A DNA stretch of 38,647 bases. It comes from Acidobacteriota bacterium (GTDB taxonomy: Bacteria; Actinomycetota; Thermoleophilia; Gaiellales; Gaiellaceae). This document shows, piece by piece, positions 1-8,362 of this stretch; position 1 is the first letter of the stretch, and the number at the start of each line of letters is the position of its first letter. Below the pieces are notes generated by a model. That model worked only from the letters and a program-made list of their open reading frames with translations. It was not told the origin of the DNA and did no database searches. A program made the translations under genes and the position numbers. The stretch is taken from assembly GCA_028876365.1 (NCBI GenBank), contig JAGWRZ010000137.1, forward strand, positions 1 through 38,647. The letters are read 5' to 3'.

Positions 1-644
1 CCCGCCTCGCGGATGTGGTAGCCGGAGATCGAGATCGTGTTCCAGCGCGGGATGCGCTCGGCGCAGTAGGCGAAGAGATCGGTCGTGAGCCGCATCGACG
101 GCCTCGGCGGGAAGATGTAGTTCCCGCGCGCGATGTACTCCTTGAGAATGTCGTTCTGCACCGTGCCGCGGAGCGCGGCCGGAGCGACGCCCTGTTCCTC
201 CGCGACGAGCTCGTACAGGAGGAGGAGCAGCGAGGCCGGCGCGTTGATCGTCATCGACGTCGACACCTCGCCGAGCGGGATGCCGCCGAGGAGGATCTCC
301 ATGTCGGCGATCGAGTCGATCGCGACGCCGGTGCGACCGACCTCTCCCGACGAGCGCGGGTCGTCCGAGTCGTAGCCGAGCTGCGTCGGCAGGTCGAAGG
401 CGATCGACAGCCCCGTCTGCCCGCGCTCGAGCAGATACCGGTAGCGCGCGTTCGACTCCTCCGCCGACGCGAACCCGGCGTACTGGCGGATCGTCCACGG
501 GCGCCCCCGGTACATGTCGGGGTACGGCCCGCGCGTGAACGGGTACTCGCCCGGCTGCTCCAGCCCGGCCGGAGCGTCGGCGGCGGTGTACACCGGCTTC
601 ACCGGGATCCCCGACTCCGTCTTGCGATCGTCGGTCGCCGCCAT
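1..644 (-). CDS. methylmalonyl-CoA mutase large subunit, N-terminal part (cut by window edge)
   Basis: Only the first 214 codons are inside the window; the 3' part lies beyond base 1. The product isomerises methylmalonyl-CoA and succinyl-CoA with adenosylcobalamin. Motifs seen: [10 protein letters not shown] near the start, [51 protein letters not shown] (substrate-binding barrel), [17 protein letters not shown] and [13 protein letters not shown]. These are typical of the catalytic TIM-barrel domain of the mutase alpha chain. ATG at 644 fits the family N-terminus and has a TACGAT box seven bases upstream, so the mRNA is probably leaderless. Whether the B12-binding domain is fused or separate cannot be seen. 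It is divergent from the next ORF with only 17 bases between them. Confidence 0.93.
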   Translation of the reverse strand, partial: MAATDDRKTESGIPVKPVYTAADAPAGLEQPGEYPFTRGPYPDMYRGRPWTIRQYAGFASAEESNARYRYLLERGQTGLSIAFDLPTQLGYDSDDPRSSGEVGRTGVAIDSIADMEILLGGIPLGEVSTSMTINAPASLLLLLYELVAEEQGVAPAALRGTVQNDILKEYIARGNYIFPPRPSMRLTTDLFAYCAERIPRWNTISISGYHIREA

Positions 645-651
645 CGTCAGA

Positions 652-657
652 ATCGTA
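652..657 (-). promoter_or_regulatory. -10 element of the mutase gene
   Basis: TACGAT on the minus strand, then a 7-base spacer, then ATG at 644. It matches the TANNNT pattern seen before several other genes here and implies a leaderless transcript. No convincing -35 is visible. Confidence 0.5.
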
Positions 658-661
658 GGCG

Positions 662-1450
662 GTGGTCGCCTGCACGCCGCATCCCGGGCTCGGAACGGTC
701 GTCTACCGGCACCAGCAGGTCGACCTTGCGACCTGCCGGAGGTTGAAGGCTCCGCCGGCTCCCGCGCAGGGGCCTCGCGTCGTGGCGCAGCGGACGATCG
801 TCTTCCACGGGAAGGTCGTCGTGCAGGCTCGGGTCGGCGATTCGATCGGACTCGACGGAACGACGAGCGACGGGAGGTGGCTCTTCTACGCGATCGACCG
901 GTTCGCGTCCGCGTCGCTCGCGGCGGACGGCCTCCCCGTCCGCGCGATCGGCGCAGGCGGCGGGCGCTCGTACCCGGTCGCGACCGGCCTCGTGTACGCG
1001 AGCTATCGCAGCTGGTGCGACGGGAGGCTCGTGATGACGGCAGGCTTCGACCGAACGTCGACGACGAACAAGTGGCTCGTGACCTCGTCCCCGCCGGCGT
1101 GGAGGACGCGCGTCCTCGTCCGCAGCCCGCGGCGCGCGTTCGGGTCGCTCACCTGCACGCCGGACGGCGTCGTCGTCCAGTCCACGAGCGCCTCACCCGA
1201 GGCGTACCGCTCGCCGCACTGGTCGCTCTGGCAGGTCGGGTGGAACGGCAAGACGCGACGGCTGACGTCGCCTCCCGCGGATATCTCGGACGAGAGCCCG
1301 CAGTACGCCGGGGGCGTCCTCTACTTCGTCCGGGCCGGCTCGCTCTACGCGCTGCGCGGCGGCCGGCTCGTCGGGCCGCTGCTCACGGTGGCGCGGACGG
1401 CGCCCACGTACTTCGGCCACACCGACTGGGCCTACGCGATCACGCACTGA
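662..1450 (+). CDS. hypothetical protein, possible beta-propeller-like fragment
   Basis: 262 residues that I do not recognise. The text is rich in short beta-strand-like segments ending in G-R-W, G-R-L or G-G-V turns ([39 protein letters not shown]), which recalls TolB/WD40-like propeller blades. That is a fold guess only. There is no signal peptide or membrane segment. The frame is closed by TAG at 656-658, so GTG 662 is the only reasonable start. A propeller of this sort would usually be longer and secreted, so the N-terminus may have been lost. It is divergent from the mutase and convergent with the ABC transporter gene. Confidence 0.6.
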   Translation: MVACTPHPGLGTVVYRHQQVDLATCRRLKAPPAPAQGPRVVAQRTIVFHGKVVVQARVGDSIGLDGTTSDGRWLFYAIDRFASASLAADGLPVRAIGAGGGRSYPVATGLVYASYRSWCDGRLVMTAGFDRTSTTNKWLVTSSPPAWRTRVLVRSPRRAFGSLTCTPDGVVVQSTSASPEAYRSPHWSLWQVGWNGKTRRLTSPPADISDESPQYAGGVLYFVRAGSLYALRGGRLVGPLLTVARTAPTYFGHTDWAYAITH

Positions 1451-1490
1451 GGCCGGGCCCCGCGTACGAAGTCCGTGACGCCGCCGTCGG

Positions 1491-1509
1491 GGTACCTGGT
1501 ACCGGCCTG
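1491..1509 (+). repeat. GTACCTGsTACCGG palindromic repeat, copy A
   Basis: GGTACCTGGTACCGGCCTG, a near-perfect palindrome, 41 bases after the stop of the 662 ORF in a convergent intergenic region. The copy at 1538 differs at one core base and shares the GGCCTG tail. Confidence 0.6.
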
Positions 1510-1535
1510 CCGCGCACGCGATGAAAAGCCGAAGA

Positions 1536-1556
1536 CCGGTACCTGCTACCGGCCTG
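1536..1556 (+). repeat. GTACCTGsTACCGG palindromic repeat, copy B
   Basis: From 1537 it reads CCGGTA-CCTGC-TACCGG, a 6-bp stem with a 5-base loop, followed by CCTG. It is a direct repeat of copy A, 47 bases away, and lies about 30 bases past the stop of the ABC transporter gene on the opposite strand. It could act as a REP-like element or a weak bidirectional terminator. Confidence 0.6.
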
Positions 1557-1586
1557 AAAGGCTCGCGACTTCGTCGCGTGCCGGGG

Positions 1587-3401
1587 TCACGCGCTGAGCT
1601 CGAGCTCGGCGTCGCGGCTGACGAGCGCGGCGTACCGTCCGCCGGCTGCGACGAGCTCCTCGTGGCGACCGATCTCGACGACCCGGCCACGGTCGAGGAC
1701 GACGATCTGGTCGGCGTCGCGGATGGTCGACAGCCGGTGCGCGATCGCGATCGTCGTCCGCCCTTCGGACAGGCGGTCGAGCGCGTCCTGCACGAGCCGT
1801 TCGGTCTCGGTGTCGAGCGAGCTCGTCGCCTCGTCGAGGACGAGGATCGGCGGATTGCGCAGAACCGTGCGCGCGATCGCGATCCGCTGCTTCTCGCCCC
1901 CGGAGAAGCGGTAGCCACGCTCGCCGACCATCGTGTCGTAGCCCTCCGGAAGCGCGGCGATGACGTGGTGGATGCGCGCCGCCCTCGCCGCGTCCTCCAC
2001 CTCCTCGTCGGTCGCGTCCGGCTTTGCGAAGCGGAGGTTCTCGCGCACGCTCGCGTGGAAGAGATACGTCTCCTGAGAGACGACGCCGACGAGATCCGAC
2101 AATGCCTGGAAGCCGAGGTCGCGCACGTCGACACCGCCGATCGTCACGCTGCCGGAGGTGACGTCGTACAGGCGAGCCGCCAGGTAGCCGAGCGTCGTCT
2201 TGCCCGACCCGGTCTCGCCGACGATCGCGGTCGTCGTCCCTGCCGGGACGGCGAAGGAGACGTCCTCGAGCGCCAGGCCGCCGCCGTAGCTGAACGAGAC
2301 GTCGTCGTACACGACGTCGCCGGGTATCCCCTCGAGGACCGCGTCCGGCTTCTCGTCGATGTCGACCGGCTGGTCGAGGTACTCGAAGATGCGGTCGAAG
2401 AGCGCGAGCGAGGTCTGCACGTCGAGGCCGACGCCGAGCAGCGACCCGACCGGGAAGAAGAGCCGCGTCTGCAGCGTCGTGAACGCGATGATCGTGGGGA
2501 TCGAGACGAGGTGCGTGAAGCCGCCAAGCCAGTAGACGGCGGCCGGCATCACCGAGAAGCTCGTCTGGATCGAGGCCATCACCCAGCGGCCGGCCATCCT
2601 CTGGCGCACCTCGAGGTCGGCGAGGTTGAGCGACTCAGACTCGAAGCGGTCGGCGAGCTCGCGCGTGCGCCCCATCGTCTTGCCGAGCAGGATCCCGCTG
2701 ACCGACAGCGACTCCTGCACGAGGCTGGAGATGTCGGCGAGCGACTCCTGGGTCGTCTTCGCGATCTTGCGCCGCTCGTTTCCGACGCGCCGTGTCAGGA
2801 CCGCGAAGAGCGGGATGAGCGCGAACGCGAAGAGCGAGAGCTGCCAGCTCAGCAGCAGCATGCCCACCATCGTCGCGATGACGGTCGTGCCGCTCTGCGT
2901 GATGTTCGTCGCCGTCGTCGTGACGACGTTCTGGACTCCGCCGATGTCGTTGTTGATGCGCGACTGCACCTCGCCCGTCCTCGTTCGCGTGAAGAAGGCG
3001 AGCGACAGCCGCTGGAGATGGCGGAACACGGCGGCGCGCAGGTCGTGCATGACGCGCTGGCCGACCTGGTTCGAGAGCAGCGTCTGGACGACGCCGAGGA
3101 CGCCGGTGAAGATCGCGATCGCGATCATCGCGCCCGCGTTGTACGAGATGGCCCCCTTGTCGTGATGGCCGATCGCGATCAGCAGCCTCCGGAGGAGGAA
3201 CGCCGGGAGCACGCCGACCCCGGCGGTGACGACGATCAGGCCGAGCAGGACCGAGAGCCTGCGCCAGTACGGCGTGAACAGGGGCCCGATCCGATGCAGG
3301 TTGGCGCGCCGGACGGCCGGGTCAGCGGGCCGCTCCGGCGCCTCGTGCGCGGAGTGGAAGAACATCCCCATCGCCGACCAGGTTACGTCGTCGTGCATCA
3401 T
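1587..3401 (-). CDS. ABC exporter half-transporter, fused permease and ATPase
   Basis: 604 residues from ATG 3401 (ATG 3398 is the alternative). Residues ~45-335 form a six-helix exporter membrane domain. The ATPase domain has Walker A GETGSGKTT (395-403), Q-loop VSQE (441-444), signature FSGGE (499-503), Walker B ending LVLDEA (to 525) and H-loop His555 in AIAHRLS. It is a homo- or heterodimeric type IV exporter of unknown substrate, in the MsbA/MDR-like group. Upstream open frame (to 3569) is antisense to moaX and not family-like, so it is excluded. The start lies 7 bases from the divergent moaX start. All catalytic motifs are intact. Confidence 0.92.
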   Translation of the reverse strand: MMHDDVTWSAMGMFFHSAHEAPERPADPAVRRANLHRIGPLFTPYWRRLSVLLGLIVVTAGVGVLPAFLLRRLLIAIGHHDKGAISYNAGAMIAIAIFTGVLGVVQTLLSNQVGQRVMHDLRAAVFRHLQRLSLAFFTRTRTGEVQSRINNDIGGVQNVVTTTATNITQSGTTVIATMVGMLLLSWQLSLFAFALIPLFAVLTRRVGNERRKIAKTTQESLADISSLVQESLSVSGILLGKTMGRTRELADRFESESLNLADLEVRQRMAGRWVMASIQTSFSVMPAAVYWLGGFTHLVSIPTIIAFTTLQTRLFFPVGSLLGVGLDVQTSLALFDRIFEYLDQPVDIDEKPDAVLEGIPGDVVYDDVSFSYGGGLALEDVSFAVPAGTTTAIVGETGSGKTTLGYLAARLYDVTSGSVTIGGVDVRDLGFQALSDLVGVVSQETYLFHASVRENLRFAKPDATDEEVEDAARAARIHHVIAALPEGYDTMVGERGYRFSGGEKQRIAIARTVLRNPPILVLDEATSSLDTETERLVQDALDRLSEGRTTIAIAHRLSTIRDADQIVVLDRGRVVEIGRHEELVAAGGRYAALVSRDAELELSA

Positions 3402-3408
3402 CGAGGAT

Positions 3409-4041
3409 GTGCGCGTCACGGTTCGACTCTTCGCCGGCCTGCGCGAGCGCGCGGGCACCGGTCGACTGGAGGTCGACGGCGTCGAGCGGGCCGGCGACGT
3501 CTGGAGCCGGCTCGGGCTCGGCCCCGAGCCGGGCGGGCTGATGTACGCGGTGAACCGCGCGTACGTCACGCGGGATCACGCGGTCGCCGACGGGGACGAG
3601 GTCGCGCTCATCCCGCCGGTCTCGGGGGGCGCCTTCGTCCTCAGCCGCGAGCCGCTCGACGTCGCCCGCGTCACGGGCGAAGCGGCGAGCGACGAAGCGG
3701 GCGCGATCGCGACCTTCGTGGGGACCGTCCGGCGGCATTCGCGCGGCCGCGAGGTCGTACGGCTCGAGTACGAGGCGTTCGAGGAGATGGCCGAACCGAT
3801 GCTGCGCGGGCTCGCCGGGGAGCTGAAGGCGAGGCACGGATTGTGCGAGGTCGCGATCCACCATCGCATCGGCGCCGTCGACATCCGCGAGCCGAGCGTC
3901 GTCATCGCCGTGTCGGCGCCGCACCGCAAAGCGGCGCTCGAGGCATGCCAGGAGGCGATCGACACGCTGAAGGAGACGATCCCGCTCTGGAAGAAGGAGA
4001 TCTACGCCGACGGCGAGGAGTGGATCGGGAGGGGATCGTGA
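3409..4041 (+). CDS. moaX: MoaD-MoaE fusion, molybdopterin synthase
   Basis: 210 residues. Residues 1-74 are a MoaD ubiquitin-like sulfur carrier ending in Gly73-Gly74 (PPVSGG). Residues ~75-210 are MoaE, with AGAIATFVGTVR, YEAF, the HHRIG loop and the Lys-rich IPLWKKE near the C-terminus. Together the domains convert cyclic pyranopterin monophosphate to molybdopterin. The order MoaD then MoaE in one chain matches mycobacterial MoaX, where, as I recall, cleavage after the diglycine frees the sulfur-carrying tail. GTG 3409 gives a proper MoaD N-terminus (VRVTVRLFAGLRERAG). Its last bases overlap the start of the M50 protease gene (GTGA). Confidence 0.9.
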   Translation: MRVTVRLFAGLRERAGTGRLEVDGVERAGDVWSRLGLGPEPGGLMYAVNRAYVTRDHAVADGDEVALIPPVSGGAFVLSREPLDVARVTGEAASDEAGAIATFVGTVRRHSRGREVVRLEYEAFEEMAEPMLRGLAGELKARHGLCEVAIHHRIGAVDIREPSVVIAVSAPHRKAALEACQEAIDTLKETIPLWKKEIYADGEEWIGRGS

Positions 4042-4679
4042 AGCGGACGCTGGAACGCTTGCTGGGCGGAGCGGTCGTGATCGGTGGGACGGCGCTGAAG
4101 TGGGGATTCCTCTTCGCGAAGTTCTTCGGGTTCTTCATCTCCGCCGCGGCGTACTCGTTCTGGTTTCACAGCTGGACGTTCGGCGTCGGCCTCGCGGTGC
4201 TGATCCTCGTGCACGAGATCGGCCACGTCGTCGAGGCGCGGAGACAGGGACTGCACGTGTCGTGGCCGATGTTCATCCCGTTCCTCGGCGCGTACGTGAC
4301 GATCAGCCGCGCCGGGCTGACTCCGCTGCGCAGCGGGCTCATCTCCCTCGCGGGGCCCTTCGTCGGGTCGCTCGGCGCCGCGGCCGTCTGGGCGGCGAGC
4401 GGCGTTCAGGGCTCGAACAAGCTCGAGGTGCTCGCCAATCTCGGGTTCCTCCTGAACGCGTTCAACCTGCTCCCGATCGGCTTCCTCGACGGCGGTCACG
4501 TCGTCGGCTCGATCCGCGAGGCGTGGCGCATGCCCGTCATCCGTTTCGAAGGCGGCGTCCCGATGCAGGCGTTCGCTCCCGACCGCGCACGCGCCGTGCA
4601 GCTCTTCTCACTCTACGCCGGACTGGCGGCGGCGATCGTCCTCTGCCTCCTCGCGACCCGACCGAACGGAGCCCTGTGA
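4038..4679 (+). CDS. M50 (site-2 protease family) membrane metalloprotease
   Basis: 213 residues, several membrane helices. Zinc motif HEIGH at 59-63 lies in a helix, and the second motif NLLPIGFLDGGH (143-154) supplies Asp151. Both are the standard signature of S2P/SpoIVFB-type intramembrane proteases. There is no PDZ or CBS domain, so it is a minimal member. GTG 4038 overlaps the moaX stop and is preceded by a GGGAGGGGA ribosome site. It overlaps the next gene too, so moaX, this gene and the LOG gene are translationally coupled. The substrate is unknown. S2P enzymes often release membrane-bound regulators, which is of interest given the tethered sigma factor near 15 kb, but no link is shown. 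Confidence 0.88.
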   Translation: MKRTLERLLGGAVVIGGTALKWGFLFAKFFGFFISAAAYSFWFHSWTFGVGLAVLILVHEIGHVVEARRQGLHVSWPMFIPFLGAYVTISRAGLTPLRSGLISLAGPFVGSLGAAAVWAASGVQGSNKLEVLANLGFLLNAFNLLPIGFLDGGHVVGSIREAWRMPVIRFEGGVPMQAFAPDRARAVQLFSLYAGLAAAIVLCLLATRPNGAL

Positions 4680-5344
4680 GCACCGCCGACAAGAAGATGC
4701 TGCAGGCGCACTGGTCGCATGCAGAGGAGCTCGAGCACGCGAAGCGGATCGGCGAGGAGTTCCTCATGGGCTTCGAGGCGGTCGACCGGATCGATCGGCC
4801 GGCCGTGTCGATCTTCGGCTCGGCCCGCGTACACGAAGGATCGCTCGCCTACGACGAGGCGCGTGCCACCGCGAAGCTCTTCGCGCAGGCGGGCTGGGCG
4901 GTCGTCACCGGCGGCGGGCCCGGCGTGATGGAGGCCGCAAACCGCGGCTGCCGGGAGGGCGGCGGGCTCTCGATCGGCTTCAACATCGAGCTGCCGCACG
5001 AGCAGGGGCTGAACGGATACGTCGACGTCGGTTTGACCTTCCACCACTTCTACGCGCGCAAGACGATGTTCGTGAAGGCGGCGGAGGGGTTCGTCGTCTT
5101 CCCCGGGGGCTTCGGAACAGCCGACGAGCTGTTCGAGGCGCTGACGCTCATCCAGACGGGCAAGGTGGAGCACTTCCCCGTCGTCCTGTTCGGGGCCGGC
5201 TACTGGTCACCGCTCCTCGAATGGGCTCGCGACCGGGCGTTGCCCGCCGGGACGGTCTCGCCCGTGGATCTCGAGCTCCTGACGGTGACCGACGATCCGG
5301 CCGTGGCGGTCAAGACGGTCCTCGACCGTTTCGCGGCGCAGTAA
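4676..5344 (+). CDS. LOG-family (TIGR00730-type) Rossmann protein
   Basis: 222 residues. Diagnostic motifs are GGGPGVMEAAN (79-89), the Arg-Lys pair at 128-129 and PGGFGTADE (143-151), the active-site set of cytokinin riboside 5'-monophosphate phosphoribohydrolases. Bacterial relatives hydrolyse nucleoside 5'-monophosphates at the N-glycosidic bond; many are still annotated as lysine decarboxylase, which is wrong. GTG 4676 overlaps the M50 stop codon. An N-terminal helix (~1-40) precedes the Rossmann core. The stop TAA at 5342-5344 is also part of the likely -10 box of selA. Confidence 0.88.
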   Translation: MSTADKKMLQAHWSHAEELEHAKRIGEEFLMGFEAVDRIDRPAVSIFGSARVHEGSLAYDEARATAKLFAQAGWAVVTGGGPGVMEAANRGCREGGGLSIGFNIELPHEQGLNGYVDVGLTFHHFYARKTMFVKAAEGFVVFPGGFGTADELFEALTLIQTGKVEHFPVVLFGAGYWSPLLEWARDRALPAGTVSPVDLELLTVTDDPAVAVKTVLDRFAAQ

Positions 5345-5347
5345 CGT
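5342..5347 (+). promoter_or_regulatory. -10 element of selA
   Basis: TAACGT, then 7 bases, then ATG 5355. The box overlaps the stop codon of the LOG-family gene. It is consistent with a leaderless selA mRNA, although cotranscription from upstream is also possible. Confidence 0.45.
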
Positions 5348-5354
5348 TTCTCGC

Positions 5355-6626
5355 ATGGAGCTGCGCGACCTGCCCTCGGTGGACGAGCTCGCACGGGACG
5401 CCGGCGACCCGCTCGCTGTCGACGCCGCCCGCGCCGTCCTCGCGCGCGCGCGTGAAGAGATAAAGCTGGGCGTCGACCCCGGCGACCTCGCCGCGCGCCT
5501 CCGGGCGGAGCTCGAGACGGTGCGCGCGCCGAGCCTGCGCCGTGTCCTCAACGCGACCGGCGTCATCGTCCACACCAATCTCGGCCGCGCGCCGCTCGCG
5601 CCCGAGGCGCTCGCGCGCGTGAACGACGCTGCGCGCGGGTACTCAAATCTCGAGCTCGATCTCGACGACGGGGTGCGGGGCTCGCGGCAGGACCATCTCG
5701 CCGCCCTCCTGCGCCGCATGACCGGCGCGGAGGCGGCGCTCGTCGTCAACAACAACGCCGCCGCCGTGCTCCTGGCGCTCGCGGCGCTCGCGGAGGGCCG
5801 CGAGGTCGTCGTCTCGCGCGGCGAGCTCCTCGAGATCGGCGACGGCTTCCGCATCCCCGACGTGCTCGCACGCTCGGGCGCGCGACTCGTCGAGGTCGGC
5901 ACGACGAACCGTACGCGCGCGGCGGACTACGCGAACGCGATCCGGCCCGAGACGGCGCTTCTCCTCCGCGTGCACCAGTCGAACTTCCGCGTCGTCGGCT
6001 TCGCCGAACTCCCGCGCCTCGAGGAGCTCGCCGCAGTCGCGCGCGCGCACGACCTGCCGCTCGTCGACGATCTCGGTTCGGGGGTGCTCGGCGAGCTCGC
6101 GGGCGAGCCGTCGGTGCGTGCGTCGCTCGCGGCCGGAGCCGACCTCGTGTGCTTCTCGGGCGACAAGCTGCTCGGCGGGCCGCAGGCCGGGATCGTCGCC
6201 GGCCGCGCCGACCTGGTCGAGAAGCTGCGGCGACATCCTCTCCAGCGCGCCGTTCGGGTCGACAAGCTCACGCTCGCCGCTCTCGAGGGGACGCTCCTCC
6301 TCCACCTCGACGCGCCGGAGCGGATTCCGGTGCTGCGGATGCTCGGCGAGGAAGCGGCCGTCGTGCGCATGCGGGCGTCGCGGCTCGCGGAGCTGACCGG
6401 CGGCACGGTCGAGGAGACGGTGGCCCGGGTCGGCGGCGGCGCGCTCCCGCTCGCGGAGCTGCCGAGCTTCGCGTGCGCGCTCGACGAGTCGCTCGCGGCA
6501 CCGCTGCGGGACGGAGAGCCGCCGGTGATCGCCATCGTCCGCGACGGGAAGCTCCTGCTCGACTGCCGCACGCTCGCCGACTGCGAGCTCGACGACGTGG
6601 CGTCCGCTGTATCCCGATGCCGCTGA
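5355..6626 (+). CDS. selA: L-seryl-tRNA(Sec) selenium transferase
   Basis: 423 residues. This PLP enzyme converts Ser-tRNA(Sec) to Sec-tRNA(Sec) using selenophosphate. Motifs: LRRVLNATGVIVHTNLGRAPL (62-82), NNNAAAVLLAL (132-142), the SRGELLEIG loop, VDDLGSG, and the PLP lysine Lys271 in SGDKLLGGPQAG. The length is somewhat short of the E. coli protein, mostly at the N-terminus, but the core is complete. The last 10 bases overlap selB. Together with selC at 13.9 kb this is a full insertion machinery apart from selD, which is not in the window. Confidence 0.96.
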   Translation: MELRDLPSVDELARDAGDPLAVDAARAVLARAREEIKLGVDPGDLAARLRAELETVRAPSLRRVLNATGVIVHTNLGRAPLAPEALARVNDAARGYSNLELDLDDGVRGSRQDHLAALLRRMTGAEAALVVNNNAAAVLLALAALAEGREVVVSRGELLEIGDGFRIPDVLARSGARLVEVGTTNRTRAADYANAIRPETALLLRVHQSNFRVVGFAELPRLEELAAVARAHDLPLVDDLGSGVLGELAGEPSVRASLAAGADLVCFSGDKLLGGPQAGIVAGRADLVEKLRRHPLQRAVRVDKLTLAALEGTLLLHLDAPERIPVLRMLGEEAAVVRMRASRLAELTGGTVEETVARVGGGALPLAELPSFACALDESLAAPLRDGEPPVIAIVRDGKLLLDCRTLADCELDDVASAVSRCR

Positions 6627-8200
6627 CGGTCGCGACCGCAGGTCACATCGACCACGGCAAGACGACGCTCGTCGAGGCGCTGACGGGCAAGAACACCGAC
6701 CGTCTGCCGGAGGAGCGGGCACGCGGGATCTCCATCGACCTCGGCTACGCGCCGCTCGATCTGCCGGACGGCTCGCGCATGTCCGTCGTCGACGTCCCCG
6801 GGCACGAGCGCTTCGTGCGCACGATGGTCGCCGGCGCGGCCGGCGTCGACCTGTTCCTGCTCGTCATCGACGCGAACGAGGGTGCGCGGCCACAGACGCA
6901 CGAGCACCTGGCCGTCCTCCGCCTCCTCGGCGTCGACCGCGGTGTCGTCGCGCTGACGAAGTCCGACCTCGCCGACGAGGAGACGCTCGAGCTGGCGCGT
7001 GCCGAGGCGGAGGAGCTCGTCCCCGGAGCCGCCGTCGTCGCGGTGAGCGCGAAAACCGGCGCAGGGCTCGACGAGCTGCGCGGCGCACTCGCCAACATCG
7101 CGACCGGCCGGTTGCGCGAGGACGCGCCGACGCGCCTGTACGTCGACCGGTCGTTCTCGCTCCGCGGCATCGGCACGGTCGTCACGGGCACCTTGTGGTC
7201 GGGATCGATCGGCGAAGGCGACGAGCTTCGCGTCGAGCCGCGCCGGCGGGCGGTGCGCGTGCGGAGTGTGCAGGTGCACGACCGCCCGGTCGCGCGCGCG
7301 GAGGCGGGGCAGCGCGTCGCGGTCGCTCTCCCTGGAGTGGAGCGAAGCGACGTGCAGCGCGGAGACGCGCTCGTCGCGGCGGGCGCGTTTCGGCCGAGCT
7401 ACCGGCTGGACGTCGCGCTCGAGGAGATCACCGACGTTCCGGCGCGCGTGCACGTGCATCACGGCACCGCAGACGTGCCGGCGCGCGTCGCGCGGGTCGG
7501 GGACCGGTACGCGCAGCTGCGGCTCGCGAGACCCGTGGTCGCGGCGCGCGGCGATCGCGTCGTGCTGCGCGCGGGAACGACGGTCGGCGGCGGCGTCGTG
7601 CTCGATGCGGGCCCGCCGAGGCACGCGAATCTCGCGCGCATGGAGGCGGTCGAGCGCGGCGAGACGTTCGTCCACGCGCCGGTGGAGGCGGGCGGCGACT
7701 GGGCGTGGTCGCCGGAGTGGCTCGAAGAGATGCGCGGGGAGCTCGAGCGTGCGATCGACGCCGCAGATCCACTCGACCCGGGCGTCCCCGTTCCCGCGGA
7801 GCCGTGGGCGAGAGCGGTCGTCCCGCATCTCGGCCTCGAGCTGCGGGGGGCGAAGCTCTACCGGCCGGGTGCGGTCGCGGAGCTCGGAGCGCGGGCGGAG
7901 GCGGCGGCCGTGCTCGAGGCGCAGCTCGGGCTCGAGCCGGTGAAGGTGGACGACGCGGCGCTCGCGCGCTTCCTCGAGGATCGTGGCCGGCTCGTCCGCG
8001 TCGGCGACGGCTACGCGATCTCGCCGGCGGCCTACGAGCGGGCGCGAAGCGTCCTCGTCGACGGGATCACGCTCGCACAGCTCCGCGACGCACTCGGCGT
8101 CGGCCGAAAGACGGCGCAGATGCTCCTCGAGCGCTTCGACGCCGACGGGATCACGCGGCGCGTCGGCGACACCCGTGTCCTCCGCCGCCGCGGCCGATAG
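6617..8200 (+). CDS. selB: selenocysteine-specific translation elongation factor
   Basis: 527 residues. It delivers Sec-tRNA(Sec) to UGA codons marked by a SECIS hairpin. GTPase motifs: GHIDHGKT (9-16), DVPGH (59-63), TKSD (114-117), SAK (144-146). These are followed by beta-barrel domains and C-terminal winged-helix repeats; the last one reads [17 protein letters not shown] then ITRRVGD, the usual SelB ending that binds the mRNA hairpin. ATG 6617 lies inside the end of selA, so the two genes are coupled. It is shorter than E. coli SelB, suggesting compact winged-helix repeats. A palindromic repeat starts 11 bases after the stop. Confidence 0.96.
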   Translation: MPLTVATAGHIDHGKTTLVEALTGKNTDRLPEERARGISIDLGYAPLDLPDGSRMSVVDVPGHERFVRTMVAGAAGVDLFLLVIDANEGARPQTHEHLAVLRLLGVDRGVVALTKSDLADEETLELARAEAEELVPGAAVVAVSAKTGAGLDELRGALANIATGRLREDAPTRLYVDRSFSLRGIGTVVTGTLWSGSIGEGDELRVEPRRRAVRVRSVQVHDRPVARAEAGQRVAVALPGVERSDVQRGDALVAAGAFRPSYRLDVALEEITDVPARVHVHHGTADVPARVARVGDRYAQLRLARPVVAARGDRVVLRAGTTVGGGVVLDAGPPRHANLARMEAVERGETFVHAPVEAGGDWAWSPEWLEEMRGELERAIDAADPLDPGVPVPAEPWARAVVPHLGLELRGAKLYRPGAVAELGARAEAAAVLEAQLGLEPVKVDDAALARFLEDRGRLVRVGDGYAISPAAYERARSVLVDGITLAQLRDALGVGRKTAQMLLERFDADGITRRVGDTRVLRRRGR

Positions 8201-8211
8201 AGGCACGACTT

Positions 8212-8225
8212 GGTACCAGCTACGG
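8212..8225 (-). repeat. GTACCTGsTACCGG repeat, degenerate copy
   Basis: GGTACCAGCTACGG on the plus strand, opposite in orientation to the copy at 8342. The 162-base selB-nitrilase gap is framed by these two inverted elements and holds nothing else I can identify. Confidence 0.4.
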
Positions 8226-8341
8226 ATACGAGGTGTCCACGCATTCCCGACGAAGCCGCAGTGGGAGTGGCGCTGCTTGCTGCAAGAAACGACGAAGAGG
8301 CACCACATCGGCCGTGACCGCTCCGTTACCCCGACGTATGC

Positions 8342-8360
8342 GTACCTGGTACCGGTCTGG
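8342..8360 (+). repeat. GTACCTGsTACCGG palindromic repeat, copy C
   Basis: GTACCTGGTACCGGTCTGG, sharing 17 of 18 bases with copy A (one T for C in the tail). It starts two bases beyond the stop codon of the nitrilase gene, the same 3'-end position as the other intergenic copies. Confidence 0.6.
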
Positions 8361-8362
8361 CG

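Noticed and set aside
1521-4037. Very long open frame on the plus strand upstream of the M50 protease
   Set aside because: It is antisense to the ABC transporter and out of frame with moaX, and is Arg/Asp-rich nonsense. Only the part from GTG 4038 is a real protein.
5927-8308. Long minus-strand open frame opposite selA-selB
   Set aside because: Low-complexity Arg/Ala/Asp text antisense to two unmistakable genes.
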